The position numbers and the translations under genes were made by a program. The notes beneath the pieces were generated by a model. The model worked only from the letters and a program-made list of their open reading frames with translations. It did not search any database and had not been told where the DNA came from. 64,000 nt of DNA from Tuctoria greenei (taxonomy: Eukaryota; Streptophyta; Magnoliopsida; Poales; Poaceae). The stretch spans positions 72,869,751 through 72,933,750 of the forward strand of contig JAYESD010000001.1 of assembly GCA_036927565.1 (NCBI GenBank), written 5' to 3'. Within the stretch, counting starts at the first letter, position 1. Every line of letters starts with the position of its first letter. This document shows, one piece after another, positions 46,402 through 58,194 of this stretch.

Positions 46402-46655
46402 GGTATTCCATAATCTTCGAAAATCTTTTCCTCGAAGTAAAATGGGAATTTCGAAGGTTGAATTTATTTATCCTTTGGTGGTTTAGGTTTGGGAGAGGAT
46501 TCTAGAGTCAAGGCAGGTGATGGGCATAGTTTTGGATCTTCCTTGGCTATAGGAGTGTCCTCTTTTCTTGATCTGGCTTCCTCTTGGGGAGGTTCATTAC
46601 GACCCATAATGAAGGAGGCATTTTATAGAATTTGATCTAGAAGTTCCTTTCCTTC

Positions 46656-47179
46656 TTATGGTGTCTTATGAAAGAAAGACCCTCCAGTCGTAATGTCGAG
46701 ATATAGGGCAAATTCTTTGTTAGGTCCCATAAAGAAATGTTGCAATAACAATGAATCAGGAATTAACAAATCCAGACAAGAATTTTGCAAAAGCATAAAC
46801 CTATCCCAGGCGGCACTTATTGATTCCTTCTCCATCTGTTGGAAGGCTAGCACTTCCATTCGTACCAGGAAACAATTCAAGATATTGGAAAGAAAGCAAG
46901 ACATAATTTGTCCTGTAATTCTCTCCAATCACCATTTGTTTTCCCAACATTACGTGTGTACCATTGTTTTGCTTTCTCTTTGAGAGAAAAAGGAAACAAC
47001 ATCCATTTTACAGTTTCTTGTGCCATACCCTTTATTAAAAGGAAAGAACACAATTGTTCAAACTCTCGCAGGTGGTGGTAATGATTTCCACAATCCGTTT
47101 CTGAGAAGGATTGTTCCCGAACCATGGCTATAAAGCCAGAGTGAATTTCATCGCCGGTTGAGAAAATAGGTTCCATCAA
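46656..47179 (-). pseudogene. gag: Athila-like gag remnant
   Basis: Capsid-type Retrotrans_gag domain in two overlapping frames. 47179-46877 has YHHLREFEQLCSFL, then MLFPFSLKEKAKQWYTRN and DWRELQDKLCLAFFPIS. 46928-46656 continues with EVLAFQQMEKESISAAWDRF and CLDLLIPDSLLLQHFFMG. A frameshift lies at about 46,900. An untranslated leader (47180-47323) precedes it up to the primer site. No zinc knuckle is seen downstream. Confidence 0.88.
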
Positions 47180-47323
47180 CGGCGGTGGCTCATAGAACCT
47201 ACCCTTTAGGGTAGAATATGAACGAATGGTGGACTGCTCTATATTAGTGGTGGAAATGTAAGAAGTTAAGAAAAGAAAATAGATACGAGAGTGAACAAGG
47301 TTCGGCGATCAACGGCAACCATT

Positions 47324-47341
47324 CCCCGACAATGGCACCAG
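47324..47341 (-). promoter_or_regulatory. Athila-like primer binding site
   Basis: On the minus strand TGGTGCCATTGTCGGGGA, eight bases inside the 5' LTR. It resembles the TGGCGCCGTTGCCGGGG site common in Athila-type elements, with several changes. Confidence 0.75.
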
Positions 47342-47349
47342 AAATGCTT

Positions 47350-48562
47350 GTTGGTATTTCTTATGGAAACAGGATAAGCCGCAAGCATAAGAAAATATTG
47401 TTGTAGCACTTCCCCTTAAAGAGTACTCCCAAGGGTATCAAATCAAAGGAAAGTGTGTGAGATGTTCTGGCTTGTTCTCCCAAGGACACACGAATTTTTT
47501 GGTAGGCAAGGATTTGAGAGAATTAAATGGTTTGAAATCTAGGCCACAATAGTTTACGGCAGCTGCTTGCTTCAGGCACGGGTTTACACTTGGAACATCA
47601 AGATGACTCCCACCATGAGCCTATGTCATAGCTGAACGTGGAGGATTACTAAAGACATATAGGGTTGTCACCACCTACTGTCTACCTCTTCAATCTGCAG
47701 GTCTACGAGATATCCACTGATGATTTCTAACCTAAGCACCACACTTAAGTTCTAATTCAAAACTCTAATCGTTTCAAATGCAAACCTACAACTAGATCCT
47801 CTAATTAGTTAAAGCAGTGAACCCAGAAGAAGTTACGAAAGAAAACTACTATGAAATAAAATCAAACATTTATTGAATTCACGAAAAAAATTTACTCGAT
47901 TCCAGCAAAATATCTGTAGAGGTACAAGTATGGAAGAGGGACTCGAGAAGCCCAAGCCTCCTCCTCCTAGCTCCTCCTAACTCTCCATCTACTTTGGCTG
48001 GCCACTAGGACAGCTCTAAACCTTATGAGTGGGGTACTATTCTCAATCTAGTGGATTGTGGAGAAGTGAGGGAGTGAGGGGGTATTTATACACGAGGTCA
48101 GTCGGTTTGGCACCACGATTAGCATGTGAATTAGTTGTTACCACCATCAAGGAGCCACAGGAAGCAAACAAGTGGAGGATAACCGGATTTGGTGCTAGTG
48201 TCAGGTCGGTCGAGCTAGGTGGTCGGCTGACCTGGTCTTGGTCCCCCCCCCCTCGATTGTGCTTTCTTGGGGTGGCTTCCAAGTGGGCCCTAACCCCCTC
48301 ACTGTGGCCATTGGATCTCCTCGAATACACTTTGGAATGAGTCATGGATCCATGTGATGCCACATGTCATTGCCCAATTCATCGAATGGCAACTTTTTGG
48401 ATTGCTCCCTGCATGCTTTGGTATTTTGGGGCATAATTCACATGCATTCAAATAGACACTAACACTTATGGATTTGTTATTTTTAACTCCTACCACTATG
48501 TTGTGTTCATTTTTATAATTTTTATGTAGTGAGTTGATGGTCAAATTTAGCATTTAAGGACT
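47350..48562 (-). repeat. Athila-like 5' LTR
   Basis: About 1213 bp. On the minus strand it ends ...AAATACCAACA at 47350, and its first bases lie near 48562 (AGTCCTTAAATGC). It is paired with 22833-22918 plus 39902-41034. The boundary base at 48562 is uncertain because the usual TG is not intact. Confidence 0.88.
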
Positions 48563-48567
48563 GTCAA

Positions 48568-50103
48568 TAGTCGACCAACCCGGTGGTTTCGTCGTCCCAA
48601 ACATGTAACTGCAACCTCGATAACCAAGCCCAACTTATCGCCTGTTGTTCCTTACAAATCTAATGAATACAGGAAAGCTAGAGTGGCTGACGTGCCCTTC
48701 TTTGTTAGGGGCACGACACCCCTGAGAAAGTGAGGCCATTGATCTCCTAGAGGGAAACGGTGGTCCTCTTCCATCGCCCTTTGGAGAGGGAACGACTGGT
48801 GAAGCTTGCTGGTACGGGCGGGATGCAGCGGTGCCCAACATATTTCCCAATCTCCTGCCACGACGCGAGGGAAGGATTGGTACAGCCTTTGATTCGCTCT
48901 GCTTCAGCTACTGCCCGGAGACAGCGCCCACCTGGACAATTATGTCCTACACAGGCAGCGCTACACAATCAAAGGTTCAAGATAACCTGTCGTGACTTTG
49001 CGGCTTTGACCCACTGGGTGGCAATGGAAAGCATGGGCCTCCGATCAAAGAGCGGGTCTCGGCCAAGCCCTGAGTTTGAAGGCCGGCCCACGAGAGGCTT
49101 CAAGATCGTCTGAAACAGGCAGGAGCAAGGGAGGGCATTCAAGAAATGTGCTGATAGAGGTAGCTCTAGACGAAAGGAAACCTCCAACGTATACAACATG
49201 TTGTGTTCGAGTCCAAGGTTGGTGGTTCAGGGTAGCCCAGGGTCAGCATCGAGTCGCCCAGACCCCCGAAAGGCTTGGGATCCACTCGAGCATACCGATC
49301 GAGATAACATGAGACAAGGGTGCCAAGCCCCAACCTCAAAGAATTGTCATCTTGGTGTTGGGTGTTGAGTTCCACTCGTCCCCACATCTGGGTATGATCT
49401 GGTCTCACTCGGATCAACTCAACCGAAAGCTCATGAAGGTATTGGGAACTCGACTGATGGGGTTGGATTCTCAATGTCCCTTCTCCGAGCCACAAATGGT
49501 TTTGACAAAAAAGCAACATTGTGGCACCACTAGCTACAACGAGCAGCCTTGGATGGTCATTATCTGTCCGCTGTCCAAAGGCCACGAGATGAAGATGTCA
49601 CCCGCGACACCCGGTTCCTGGGCAGCACGTAGATGAGTTTTGATCGAATGGAATCAGCCAAACCAGGAATGAGCTACCGCAATACGGACTGATCATCGGG
49701 ACTCATGGGCGGCAAAGGTGCCTCCCGTGCCCCGTGTTAGAATCCTCAACGAAGAACATGGCAGAGGCCCTATCACGTCGAGGGTTGACCTTCTGCCTCT
49801 CGAACCCTTTAGTAGGCTCATGTCCAAAGAAGCATGCCGAGTGGGGTCCATTGAATGTGGGTGCCAAGCCCCGATTGTGACTGCCCATTGAAACCATTAA
49901 TCGGGTTTCATGCACTCTCACAACTGGGGGTGCAGGGGTTCAAATGGATTCACCCCAGGGCTAGCTCAAGCGGCTCGAGCTTTCCTTTTACCACCAAGCA
50001 ACATCGCCGATATGAAGCGAGCGCCCGACAACTACGGCTATGAAATCAATACGTCTCCAGCCTCCGACCGAGCACACAACCTGGATAGAGACTCGGGGTC
50101 TAC
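48568..50103 (+). other. Element A interior, third part: no recognisable gene
   Basis: GC-rich, with many short frames on both strands and none with known motifs. It ends in GACTCGGGGTCT (50091-50102), a polypurine-like tract before the right LTR. Confidence 0.55.
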
Positions 50104-50835
50104 TATCGGGTTCTGGAACCTGGGCTAAAGCCAAGTCTAGGTGTGCCAATCACGGTCAGCCAACGAGAGCAAGCCCATGCCCCTTCTTTGATGTCCCACC
50201 AGGCGATCGATCGAAGTGGATGAAGGAATAGGGTCCCTGACCCTCCCCATCTAGCAGGGCTCCTCTGCCCCACTCAGCTGACCCCGACTATTGGGGCGGA
50301 GCATACCCCAATGGTCTCCGCGTGGAAGCATATGCCACCGTAGCTGCCAACTCTTTGCATGTCTTGTCCCATCTCGCTAAGACAGCATGCCATCCTGGGC
50401 ACTAGGGGCTGATAAAGATGTGATATGACAAAACAGAGCAGGCGCGACACTGATGAGCACAACAGTGCAACCTCGCCCCAAGGCGCAAGTAGATAGGAAC
50501 GAGTATGTAATAAGCACGCCTCCAACCGGAGGATGGTGGGAACAATACAAGACGTAGAGGGACTTCCCCCCAACTATAAAAGGGGTCCGAAGTGACAATG
50601 GATAAGAAAAAGGCAAGAGAAGAAGAAAAGAGAGAGTCACCCCCTCTACTAGAGCACTAGGACCTCTACTCACACATGTAAATCCCCCACCATTGATAAT
50701 GACAAACATAAACCTCTAGGCATGACATAGTTCACCTTGCTCGAACTAGTATACATCCATTGTCCTAGTTGCTAGGTCGTCTGGAGGCAGAACGCACGGT
50801 GCAATCAATACTCATTGGAAAACCGAACGCCAACA
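50104..50835 (+). repeat. Element A right (3') LTR
   Basis: About 732 bp, TATCGGGTTC...ACGCCAACA, matching 7534-8250. TATAAAAG at 50575-50582. The usual TG start is changed to TA. The right edge is placed by matching the left LTR end. Confidence 0.75.
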
Positions 50836-52113
50836 TCCCATTTTTTCCCAACCAGTATACATCCAAGCGTGGTCTTCAGCCATGTTTGAGACTACACCTT
50901 AAAAGCATAGAAATCATTATTATTTTAATTATTATGTTATGTCATAGCTCTACAAGTAGGTCCGAATCTTAACGCCACCAAAGAGTGACCGAGGAAACGT
51001 GCTTACGACGAGACACAAGGTCTAAATCCTAACGAAATTTTAGCAGCATAACCCAGCCGTTGTCCAACTGCATGCCCAAAAAGGGTGCAATGGAGAACAT
51101 TAGGGTTACACTATGGAAATTATGTATGGATCTAAACCTCGTACCTAGCTCGCCATAAGCACGCCCTCAGTCACCCCTAGGCTATCCAAAAAGGGACAAT
51201 TCCGAACCTGCACGCCTCACATGCCTATCACATGTGAGATGTGCTGATTCAAAATGTGTGATACATTTATATATATTACGTTACTCATTTTTCATTTTTG
51301 ATTCATTTATGAGATAGTAAAGAACGAGAGAGAGGCTGGAAAGTTGGTCAAAGATGACACTTCCACATCCGGGTCCATCGTCCACGCATGGGCGGGTGAT
51401 TGGTGTCCTCAACGTCGCCATTCGCCTTCGTGCCGTCTCGACGCATAAGTTACGACCGTGTCGGGTTAGGCCCTAAACGGATCATATAGGGCCGAACCCT
51501 AAACAGCCTCGGCCGACCGTACCATTTATATATATGTTGATTAAGCACTTCAACAATCAATGTAATACTTAAATAATTTATCAATTACACTACTAATCAA
51601 ATAATTAATCAATGAAACTACAAAAAAGATATCAAGTAATTGAACGTGTTAAACAACTAATTACCCCATTGTTAAAACTAATAAAACTACTAATTTAATG
51701 ATTCAAACCAACAAATTAAATGAATGAACCAAATAATTTAACAAGAAATCAACAATTAATAAATAACTCAGTATTTAAATGAACAATACATTGTTAATGT
51801 TAACATGTAATCAACAATTAAAAAAGAACAAGAACAATTATATGAACAATTGAAAAACAACGATGGACAATTCATAATCGACATTGATTAAATTAATTGT
51901 TAAACAATAAAAAATACAATCCTCAATGCACAATTTAATCAACAATTAAACAACATTGCATAATCGGGGTCGCCAATAAGGAGGGGAGGGCTAGTGGGGG
52001 CGGAAGAGAGGTGTCAGCATGCCGGTGGCTGCCATGGCCGCCGATGCCAAGGGAGGGGGCGCTGATGTGAGGGAGGAGGTTAGGTTGGAGGGGGGCTTGG
52101 GTGGAGTCCAGGT

Positions 52114-52320
52114 GGGGGGGGGGGGGTGTGCTCGAGACGAGCCTGGCATGGAGGGAGTGCTTGGGTGGAGGCCAGCGTGGTGGGGAGCTCCGGTGGAGCT
52201 AGGCTGGTACGGAGGGGGAGCTCTGGTGGAGCTAGGCCAACGTTAAGAGGGAGCTCGGGTGAGGCTTGGTGGGGGGGGGGGGGGGGCTCGGGTGCAGGCC
52301 GTCGTGGGGGGGAAGGAGAG
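52114..52320 (+). repeat. Poly-G tracts and GGGAGCTC(C/T)GGTGGAG repeats
   Basis: A run of 13 G at 52114-52126 and one of 16 G at 52271-52286 flank three imperfect ~36-bp units starting GGGAGCTC near 52183, 52215 and 52249. The glycine-rich frames across this stretch are composition artefacts. Confidence 0.85.
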
Positions 52321-52524
52321 AGAGAGAGGGAAGCTTACTTCACGTGGACTGCAGGGCGACTTCAATTGCGGGTGTGACAGTGAGCGTGCAGGCAACGATG
52401 AGGGAGGGTGCAGCAAGCGAGCTAGGGTGCGGCAGTGTTACGCGGGTGGCATGAGCTGCATGAGGACGAGCCGTTGTGCTCGGGTGGGTCGGGCATTAGG
52501 CCCAAATTGCTATGGTTGCTTAGA

Positions 52525-52746
52525 AAATGATGATTTACCATCGTAAATAAGACTGTGAGACCTTGTTTACGATGGCCTAGGTTAATCGTCATAAAAAATG
52601 GGCTTATTTACGATGTCCTAGGGCAACCGTCGTATAAAATGTTCTTGTTTACGACAGCTGGCTGTAGCCATTGTAAATTATATTGAAAATGATGGTACTA
52701 TTGCAAATAATGTTGTCTGTTGCAAATCATCGGGTTTCTTGTAGTG
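52525..52746 (-). repeat. CACTA terminal inverted repeat and subterminal repeats
   Basis: The terminus lies at 52735-52746. Inside it TTTACGATG or TTTACGACA occurs at about 52567, 52609 and 52648, with the reverse form CATCGTAAA near 52539 and weaker CATTGTAAA near 52670. Such clustered 9-10-bp motifs in both orientations are the usual transposase-binding zone of CACTA elements. Confidence 0.85.
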
Positions 52747-52864
52747 AAAATTCGTGGACCTTCCTCTTTAGGATACTAGGAGGTATGTGGTAGGCGTGGA
52801 ACGCCTCCTGAAATTCCGTCCATGTAACCGCATATCTGGCCAGTAATGATGCAATGTGGTTTTA
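52747..52864. other. Short spacer between CACTA terminus and Tekay-like LTR
   Basis: 118 bp of unassigned sequence, presumably the DNA into which the CACTA element or the Tekay-like element inserted. No gene or repeat is recognised. Confidence 0.5.
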
Positions 52865-55800
52865 TGAGGACCAGGGTCCCGACATTTCAGGAATCGCATT
52901 GGGTAGAGCTCTTCGATGCGCCACCCAACAACACATACGAAGAGATATTCAAAATACATAACACAAATGAGTGTGTCAAATTCTTTTCTATTTGTATAAC
53001 AAAAGTTCTTTTTTCACAACAAGGGAAGTACATAGATTACATCTCTCGAACCTAGCTACTACACAAGTGAGAGTATTCCACCCGTAATACCTCAACCTAG
53101 CAACGTGAAGCAATGCAGAGGCTCATAGGGTTTCCGCTCGACAATACAACCTGAGAGGGGTGGTGCCACAAAGCGAAACCCGCCATATGCGATGTTACCT
53201 ACAAAACATAATAATCCAGAAACCATGAGTACAATGCTCAGCAAGACTTAACCGTCTCACCTAATCACACAACTCTACATGCTGGAAACTCCCATACATT
53301 GGCAGCTGAATTTGCATAGAAGAAACTCTCCTAAATTATGTCCTTCATTTTCAGATTTTAGCAGAAAATTAAAGTTGGATGAGAAGTAAATTTAGTTAGC
53401 AATATAACTATATCATTCAAGTAGTAAGCAATGATTAAGCATAGAGCAAAATTCATATGATTCAAATACTCTTAATTTATCACATCACAACTCATCCAAC
53501 AAGTATGCTCGGTCCATAACGACGGTGATTCGAATCAGTAACAACTCGGAAAGCACCACATATACGCCCGCAAGGAAGCCAAGTTGGTGCGCTTCACTCT
53601 ATGCCATATGCAGCCACTTTTCACACGAGACCCTAATATGGAATCAACTCTCCATCCCGAGTAAAAGGTCCTCTACACAGACACGTCGAAGTTTCCCACT
53701 TGAATATATTCGCCTTTGTGCCTTCTCAGCTCCATTCACGGATAGCGGAGATGTTTCCACACCAAGGTCATCAAGTTACATTAGCTTCCTGGGTCCCATA
53801 TACCAGTGTGCATCCGGTACAACTCAAACTTGCCTAACAGGACCACACACGGATCAATCCTCAATCGACACTAGCAGAGCTACACATCCTACCCCGCTGC
53901 CAGTCTCATATTCATTTCCATAAGTCATTCTATACAATAACAAATCCCTTGTGAAGTAAAACCTATCTTGCAAGTACATTCCAACTACCCAGCTTCGACC
54001 GGATTTCAATACAATATTTAGCATAGCAAAAGGTACACGAGGACCTAACAACTACCCAAATACTCCATGGGGTGTTTTGGTCATGCAAGTGGAGTATCAA
54101 AATCATCTAGACTTGATGCACAGTTCATCTCCAAGGCATAATGTGATACAAAGCAAAATTTGTAAAAGCTGTTAAATGCAAACCGGGTCTTGCCTTGCTC
54201 AACATTTAGTCTAAGGCAGTGCGACGAGAATAAGCTCAGCACCTGGTCCTTCCAATAGAAATCCCTTCCCCATGTCCTTCGTCTCGATCACTATCGATAT
54301 GAGATGCACATTATAGAAATTGAAGCATCATACTGAAAAAATACTTTATGAGTTATAAAAGCATTATAACATGCTAAGAGGAAATACAGTGGACGCTGTA
54401 CTGGAACTCAAACCTGGTTGGAGGGATAATTGGAACCAGGTAACTTAGGAGATTGGCCTTATGATCTTCAATATGAATATTCATGTGAGAGAAATTACTA
54501 ATGACAGAATCTGATGAAGACAACACATACTGGAGCTGGGATTTTTGTAGTGGTCTACAGAGGTTCTAAGGAGGTTCCTAGAAAATTTCAGACTCTGCTA
54601 TGGAAGAATGTGGACTACATAATTCCCTATGTCTTTTTCCTTCTCTTAGTTTACAGAGAAAAACTGGAGTTTTGTCATACAGAAAACTATGTTTTTATGT
54701 AGGGATGGTCAAATGGAGTGTATCAAAGTCGGTTTCACAATTGTCTAAGCTTTCTAGAGGGAGATATGATTTTTACAAGTTTAAAACATTTTCTATAAAA
54801 GTTTTTGTTTATTTTTAATTTTCAATGAATCTGGAGGTTTGGTACACTGTTTGACCCAGAAATTCAAGTCATATGATCCTGAAACTTTTACAGGAGATTA
54901 AGGATGTCTGGATGAAGGTTCTGACCAACATTGGGAATTTTCCAATTAACAAAACAGCTGCAATTAATTTGCCAAGGAATTAGCTCAACATAATTAATTA
55001 TAAAATATTGGGAATTTCATATTAAATAAGTTGCACCACTGCAAAGTATTTGTCATGAGGAGTCCACCAAAATTTATTTGGAAATGTTTGAGCAAATGTA
55101 CTAGGAGATATTGATTTTTAGAATTTGAATGACATTGGGATTTATTTTCTAACTGTAAATCGATTTTTAAACAGTGGCTGGACCCACCATTTGAAATTGG
55201 CCACTGGGCATGAGGCAAAACCGACGGCCACAGATTCTGGCTCATAGGTGCATTGGATCCAAAAGGCCACAAAGTATCAAGTCATTTTTACAAGAAGAGA
55301 CCAACAGGTGGGCCCCCATGTCAGTCGTCTTCGACCTCCAGACAAGTGCCTGATCCGGCGGCGCCCTGGTGGCGCGCGGCCATTCCCTGGACAGACAGCA
55401 AGCTTAGGCGATGGGAGATGGGGCAACATGAACCTTAGTCGACAGGCAACCCACTGGGCAACTCGATGGCGCGCCGAGATGGCCGGAACTTGACGGGCGA
55501 TGGTGAGACGGCGGAGACCTTTGTCGGCTATTGTGGAAACAGCACCGAGGGGTCGATTCATATCTGGATTGGATCCTACAGCATCCTGGGATGATGGGGA
55601 ACACAAATTTGGACTCCGATTACATGGAACATGGCCGCACAATAGGAATTGATGGTGACCAAGGGTTCGCGGGTGGAAATGGGGGAATTTTGTGTTTCAG
55701 CATCATGGCTTGACTATTTTTTGATTGTTTTCTTTGGTTGGATTTCCAAGGACATCTGAAAGATAATATCTAATGGAATTGAGCGATAATTAGCCATAGA

Positions 55801-56831
55801 AAATGATTTACTTGATGGATGACTTCGGTTCTATAGGTCGGCCGACATGAACACTCGGATTACTTTGGCTAAAAGCTGAGGCACGGCAAGGGACGTACAT
55901 GGGAGTGAGGAGGCAATGATTGCGCATATTTTTGCTTCTCAGAGTCAGGTGTGAAGAGGCTTACTTCGGCCTGCCATCGCTGAGGCAGTGGCGCCCGACA
56001 GTGTCAACATGGACAGCGGTGAGAAAGCTTCAAAATACAAGGAGTTTAGGCATGGAAACAAGAAACAAATTAGAGGAGAAGGTAGGTAGGACCCTTGCGC
56101 CAACTTCTTCTGTGCACAGCAGGGGATAACTCGGCATGAATCAAGAACATGAGGGAGCGAGCAAGGGCATAGTAGTGCTCTGTTCTTGTGAGAGAAGGCA
56201 GGGATGAGAGCAAGGCTGTTTTCGACTTTGGGCATGAAAAGATCTTGAGGCAGCAGCTGGTGGTGTGAAACAAGCAGGCAGGCAGGGAGCACGGTGGCTC
56301 GCATGCTGCCGTGCATGGCGCCTGGGCACGCAACAGAGAAAAGATGAGAAGATATGCTGTCTTTTGCACCTTGAGAGAATGACAGGTGGGTCCCACTGCT
56401 ATTCACCCTCATCCTTCTCTGTTACTTAAATTCTCCTACCTAACTTGCTACAAATTTTCTAGATATTTGCAAGAGACCAAATCAAATGTGTAGAACCCAA
56501 ATCTGAAATTCAATTCGTCATTTGATAGAGTTTTGTTCAAATTGAAATTTGAATTCAAATGCAATTCAATGACCTACTTGAATTAAATAGCAAATGTGCT
56601 CTAAAATTTATAAAATTTCGCAGGGGCACCTTTTTGAATTATGAGGAACTCAATGGTGTAATAAAATTTGAGATTTGACTTCTTTTCAACAGTAGCTAAG
56701 TTTGATTTTTTAAATCTCTCCTTTTTGGTTTAATTAAATTCCATTTTCTTTGGTTTCTTTAATTTGTTTTTCTCCTTCTCATTTTTGATCTCTACTAGCT
56801 GAAGTACAAATTTTGAATTTTTGCTTTTACA
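52865..56831 (-). repeat. Tekay-like 3' LTR, 3967 bp
   Basis: On the minus strand it begins TGTAAAAGCAAAAATTC at 56831, right after the polypurine tract, and ends near 52865 (GGTCCTCA). The two ends match those of the palindromic insertion at 23161-24852. It has no gene. Frames around 55,250-56,400 are LTR sequence. Confidence 0.85.
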
Positions 56832-56899
56832 TCCCTTTCCCCTTAAAATAATCTTGTCCCAAGATTACAAATAATGAGACGAAGTAGGATAGGAATTAA

Positions 56900-58160
56900 C
56901 AGATGTGAGATGGTAGAAAATCCGGATAGTTTGAGCGGTGTTATTCTTCGCTCCCCCATGTTGCTTTCTCAGCGGTATGGTTGCTCCACATGACTTTGTA
57001 AAAGCACAATGTCCGGTTCCTTGTGACTTAGTCTTTTTTTTTTTGAAAATGTGAACCGGATGTTTCGTGTAGGTGAGATCCGGTTGCAATTCTTCAATTT
57101 CTTCGGTGCGAACAGCAGCAGTATACTTGAGATATTTCCGGAGCTTTGACACGTGAAAAACATCATGTACACCGGCGAGGGTCGTCGGTAATTCCAGCCA
57201 GTAGGCTATGGGTCTGCACTTCTCCGTGATAACAAACGGGCCGATAAATCAGAGAGCGAGCTTCCTTTTTACTCCAAACAAGTGAATTCCCTTCATGAGA
57301 GACACACAGAGATAAACATGCTCTCCAACGTGGAAATGCAAAGGTGGCCGTCGCTGATCCGCGTAACTTTTTTGACGTGCTTGAGCAACCTTCATGTTGG
57401 TTTGGATGATACAAACTCTGTTCTCCTGAATTACACTAATTTAGCGGTGTGCAACATCTCCGGCCGTAGAGAATCTCATACGGTGCCATCTTGATACTCG
57501 ATTGATAACCATTACTGAACGAAAATTCCAAAAACGATAAATGATCATCCCAATTTTTACCGTGGTGGATGACACATGCCCTCAACATGTCTTCCAATAC
57601 TTGGTTCAGCCTCTTGGTTTTTCCATCAGTTTGTGGGTGATATGTGGAGCTTCTAATCAGTTTGGTTCCCAATGAGGCATGCAGCTGCTCCCAGAAATGA
57701 GCGACAAACAGCGTACCGCGATTTGAAATAATAGTCCTCAAAACTCCATGTAAGCACAAGATCCGTACAATATATAACCCCGCATACTTCTTGGCATTGA
57801 ATCCGACATTTACCGGAATAAAGTCTGCTGATTATGTTAATCAGTCAACAATTACCGAAATCGAATCATGCTTCCAGAATGTGAGAGGTAACCCGTCAAT
57901 GAAGTCCATACTCACATCCTACCATTTCCATGCAGGAATCTTCCTTGGTTGCAGCAGCCCCGACTTCCACATATGATCAGCCTTCACGCGCCGACACATA
58001 TCACATTAGGATACGTATTTAGCTATTTCCTCTTTCATCTGTGTCCACCAAAATGTATTCTTTAATTTTGATACATCTTGTTGCTGCCCGGATGAATGGA
58101 ATACTTGGATACGTGAGCTTCATCCATGATTTTCTTCTGAAGTGTCATATCACGGGGTAC
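56900..58160 (-). pseudogene. pol: Tekay-like integrase remnant with chromodomain
   Basis: The core is degraded before 57,760 (a SMDFI-GLP-like start near 57,900). It is then open at 57759-57436: LRTIISNRGTLFVAHFWEQL, where the catalytic SDRG reads SNRG, so the second aspartate is lost. HPQTDGKTKRLNQVLEDMLRA follows, where the expected catalytic glutamate (QTE-type) reads lysine (KTKR). The C-terminal part has HFHVGEHVYL, GIHLFGVKRKLALRFIGPF and VFHVSKLRKYL. The chromodomain lies at 57027-56941 (TRNRTLCFYKVMWSNH, then EKATWGSEE). At least three frameshifts. The chromodomain would direct integration to modified chromatin; this copy is inactive. Confidence 0.88.
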
Positions 58161-58194
58161 TACTATACGGTTGTTAAACCATAGCGTACCATGA

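Larger units (their letters stand above)
22833..48562 (-). mobile_element. Athila-like Ty3/gypsy element, interrupted by the Tat element
   Basis: Matching LTRs (22833-22918 plus 39902-41034, and 47350-48562) enclose gag, protease, RT, RNase H and integrase read on the minus strand in gypsy order. The gag (FPFSLKEKAKQWY) and RT (TVTGWRMCIDYQKFNK, GYHQIPIHPNDQSK) patterns are those of Athila-type elements. The primer site TGGTGCCATTGTCGGGG fits. The flanks GTCAG (22828-22832) and GTCAA (48563-48567) are an imperfect target duplication. All genes are broken. Confidence 0.88.
7534..50835 (+). mobile_element. Element A: old, apparently non-autonomous gypsy-type LTR element hosting all nested insertions
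   Basis: Two related LTRs (7534-8250 and 50104-50835) in the same orientation bracket 8251-10040, 21388-22832 and 48568-50103 once the nested elements are removed. That leaves about 4.7 kb of interior. A primer-site-like segment follows the left LTR, and a GACTCGGGG purine tract precedes the right one. I see no RT, integrase or RNase H motif in the three pieces, so A looks like a non-autonomous (LARD-like) derivative. The flanks CCCCT (7529-7533) and TCCCA (50836-50840) are not a clean target duplication. Either the ends are decayed or my boundaries are off by a few bases. Confidence 0.7.
50836..52746 (-). mobile_element. CACTA transposon, 5' part
   Basis: The right end reads TTTCTTGTAGTG at 52735-52746. 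Its complement, CACTACAAGAAA, is the standard CACTA/En-Spm terminus. Subterminal repeats precede it. The orientation agrees with the minus-strand TNP2 fragment at 6990-7475, so the two pieces are probably one transposon split by element A. 50,836-51,530 shows no gene, 51,531-51,960 is very AT-rich (AATTAAT and ACAATTAA runs), and 51,961-52,500 is very G-rich. The other terminus is not in the window. AAA after 52746 could be part of a 3-bp target duplication. Confidence 0.7.

Noticed and set aside
52019..52546. Glycine-rich + frames that could be taken for a cell-wall protein
   Set aside because: They overlap poly-G runs and short repeats, with frames open in several phases. No signal peptide or known motif.
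55248..56412. Cluster of frames of 80-155 codons suggesting a small gene
   Set aside because: They lie inside the 4-kb Tekay-like LTR, between its two recognised ends, with no known domain and no matching splice or start context.
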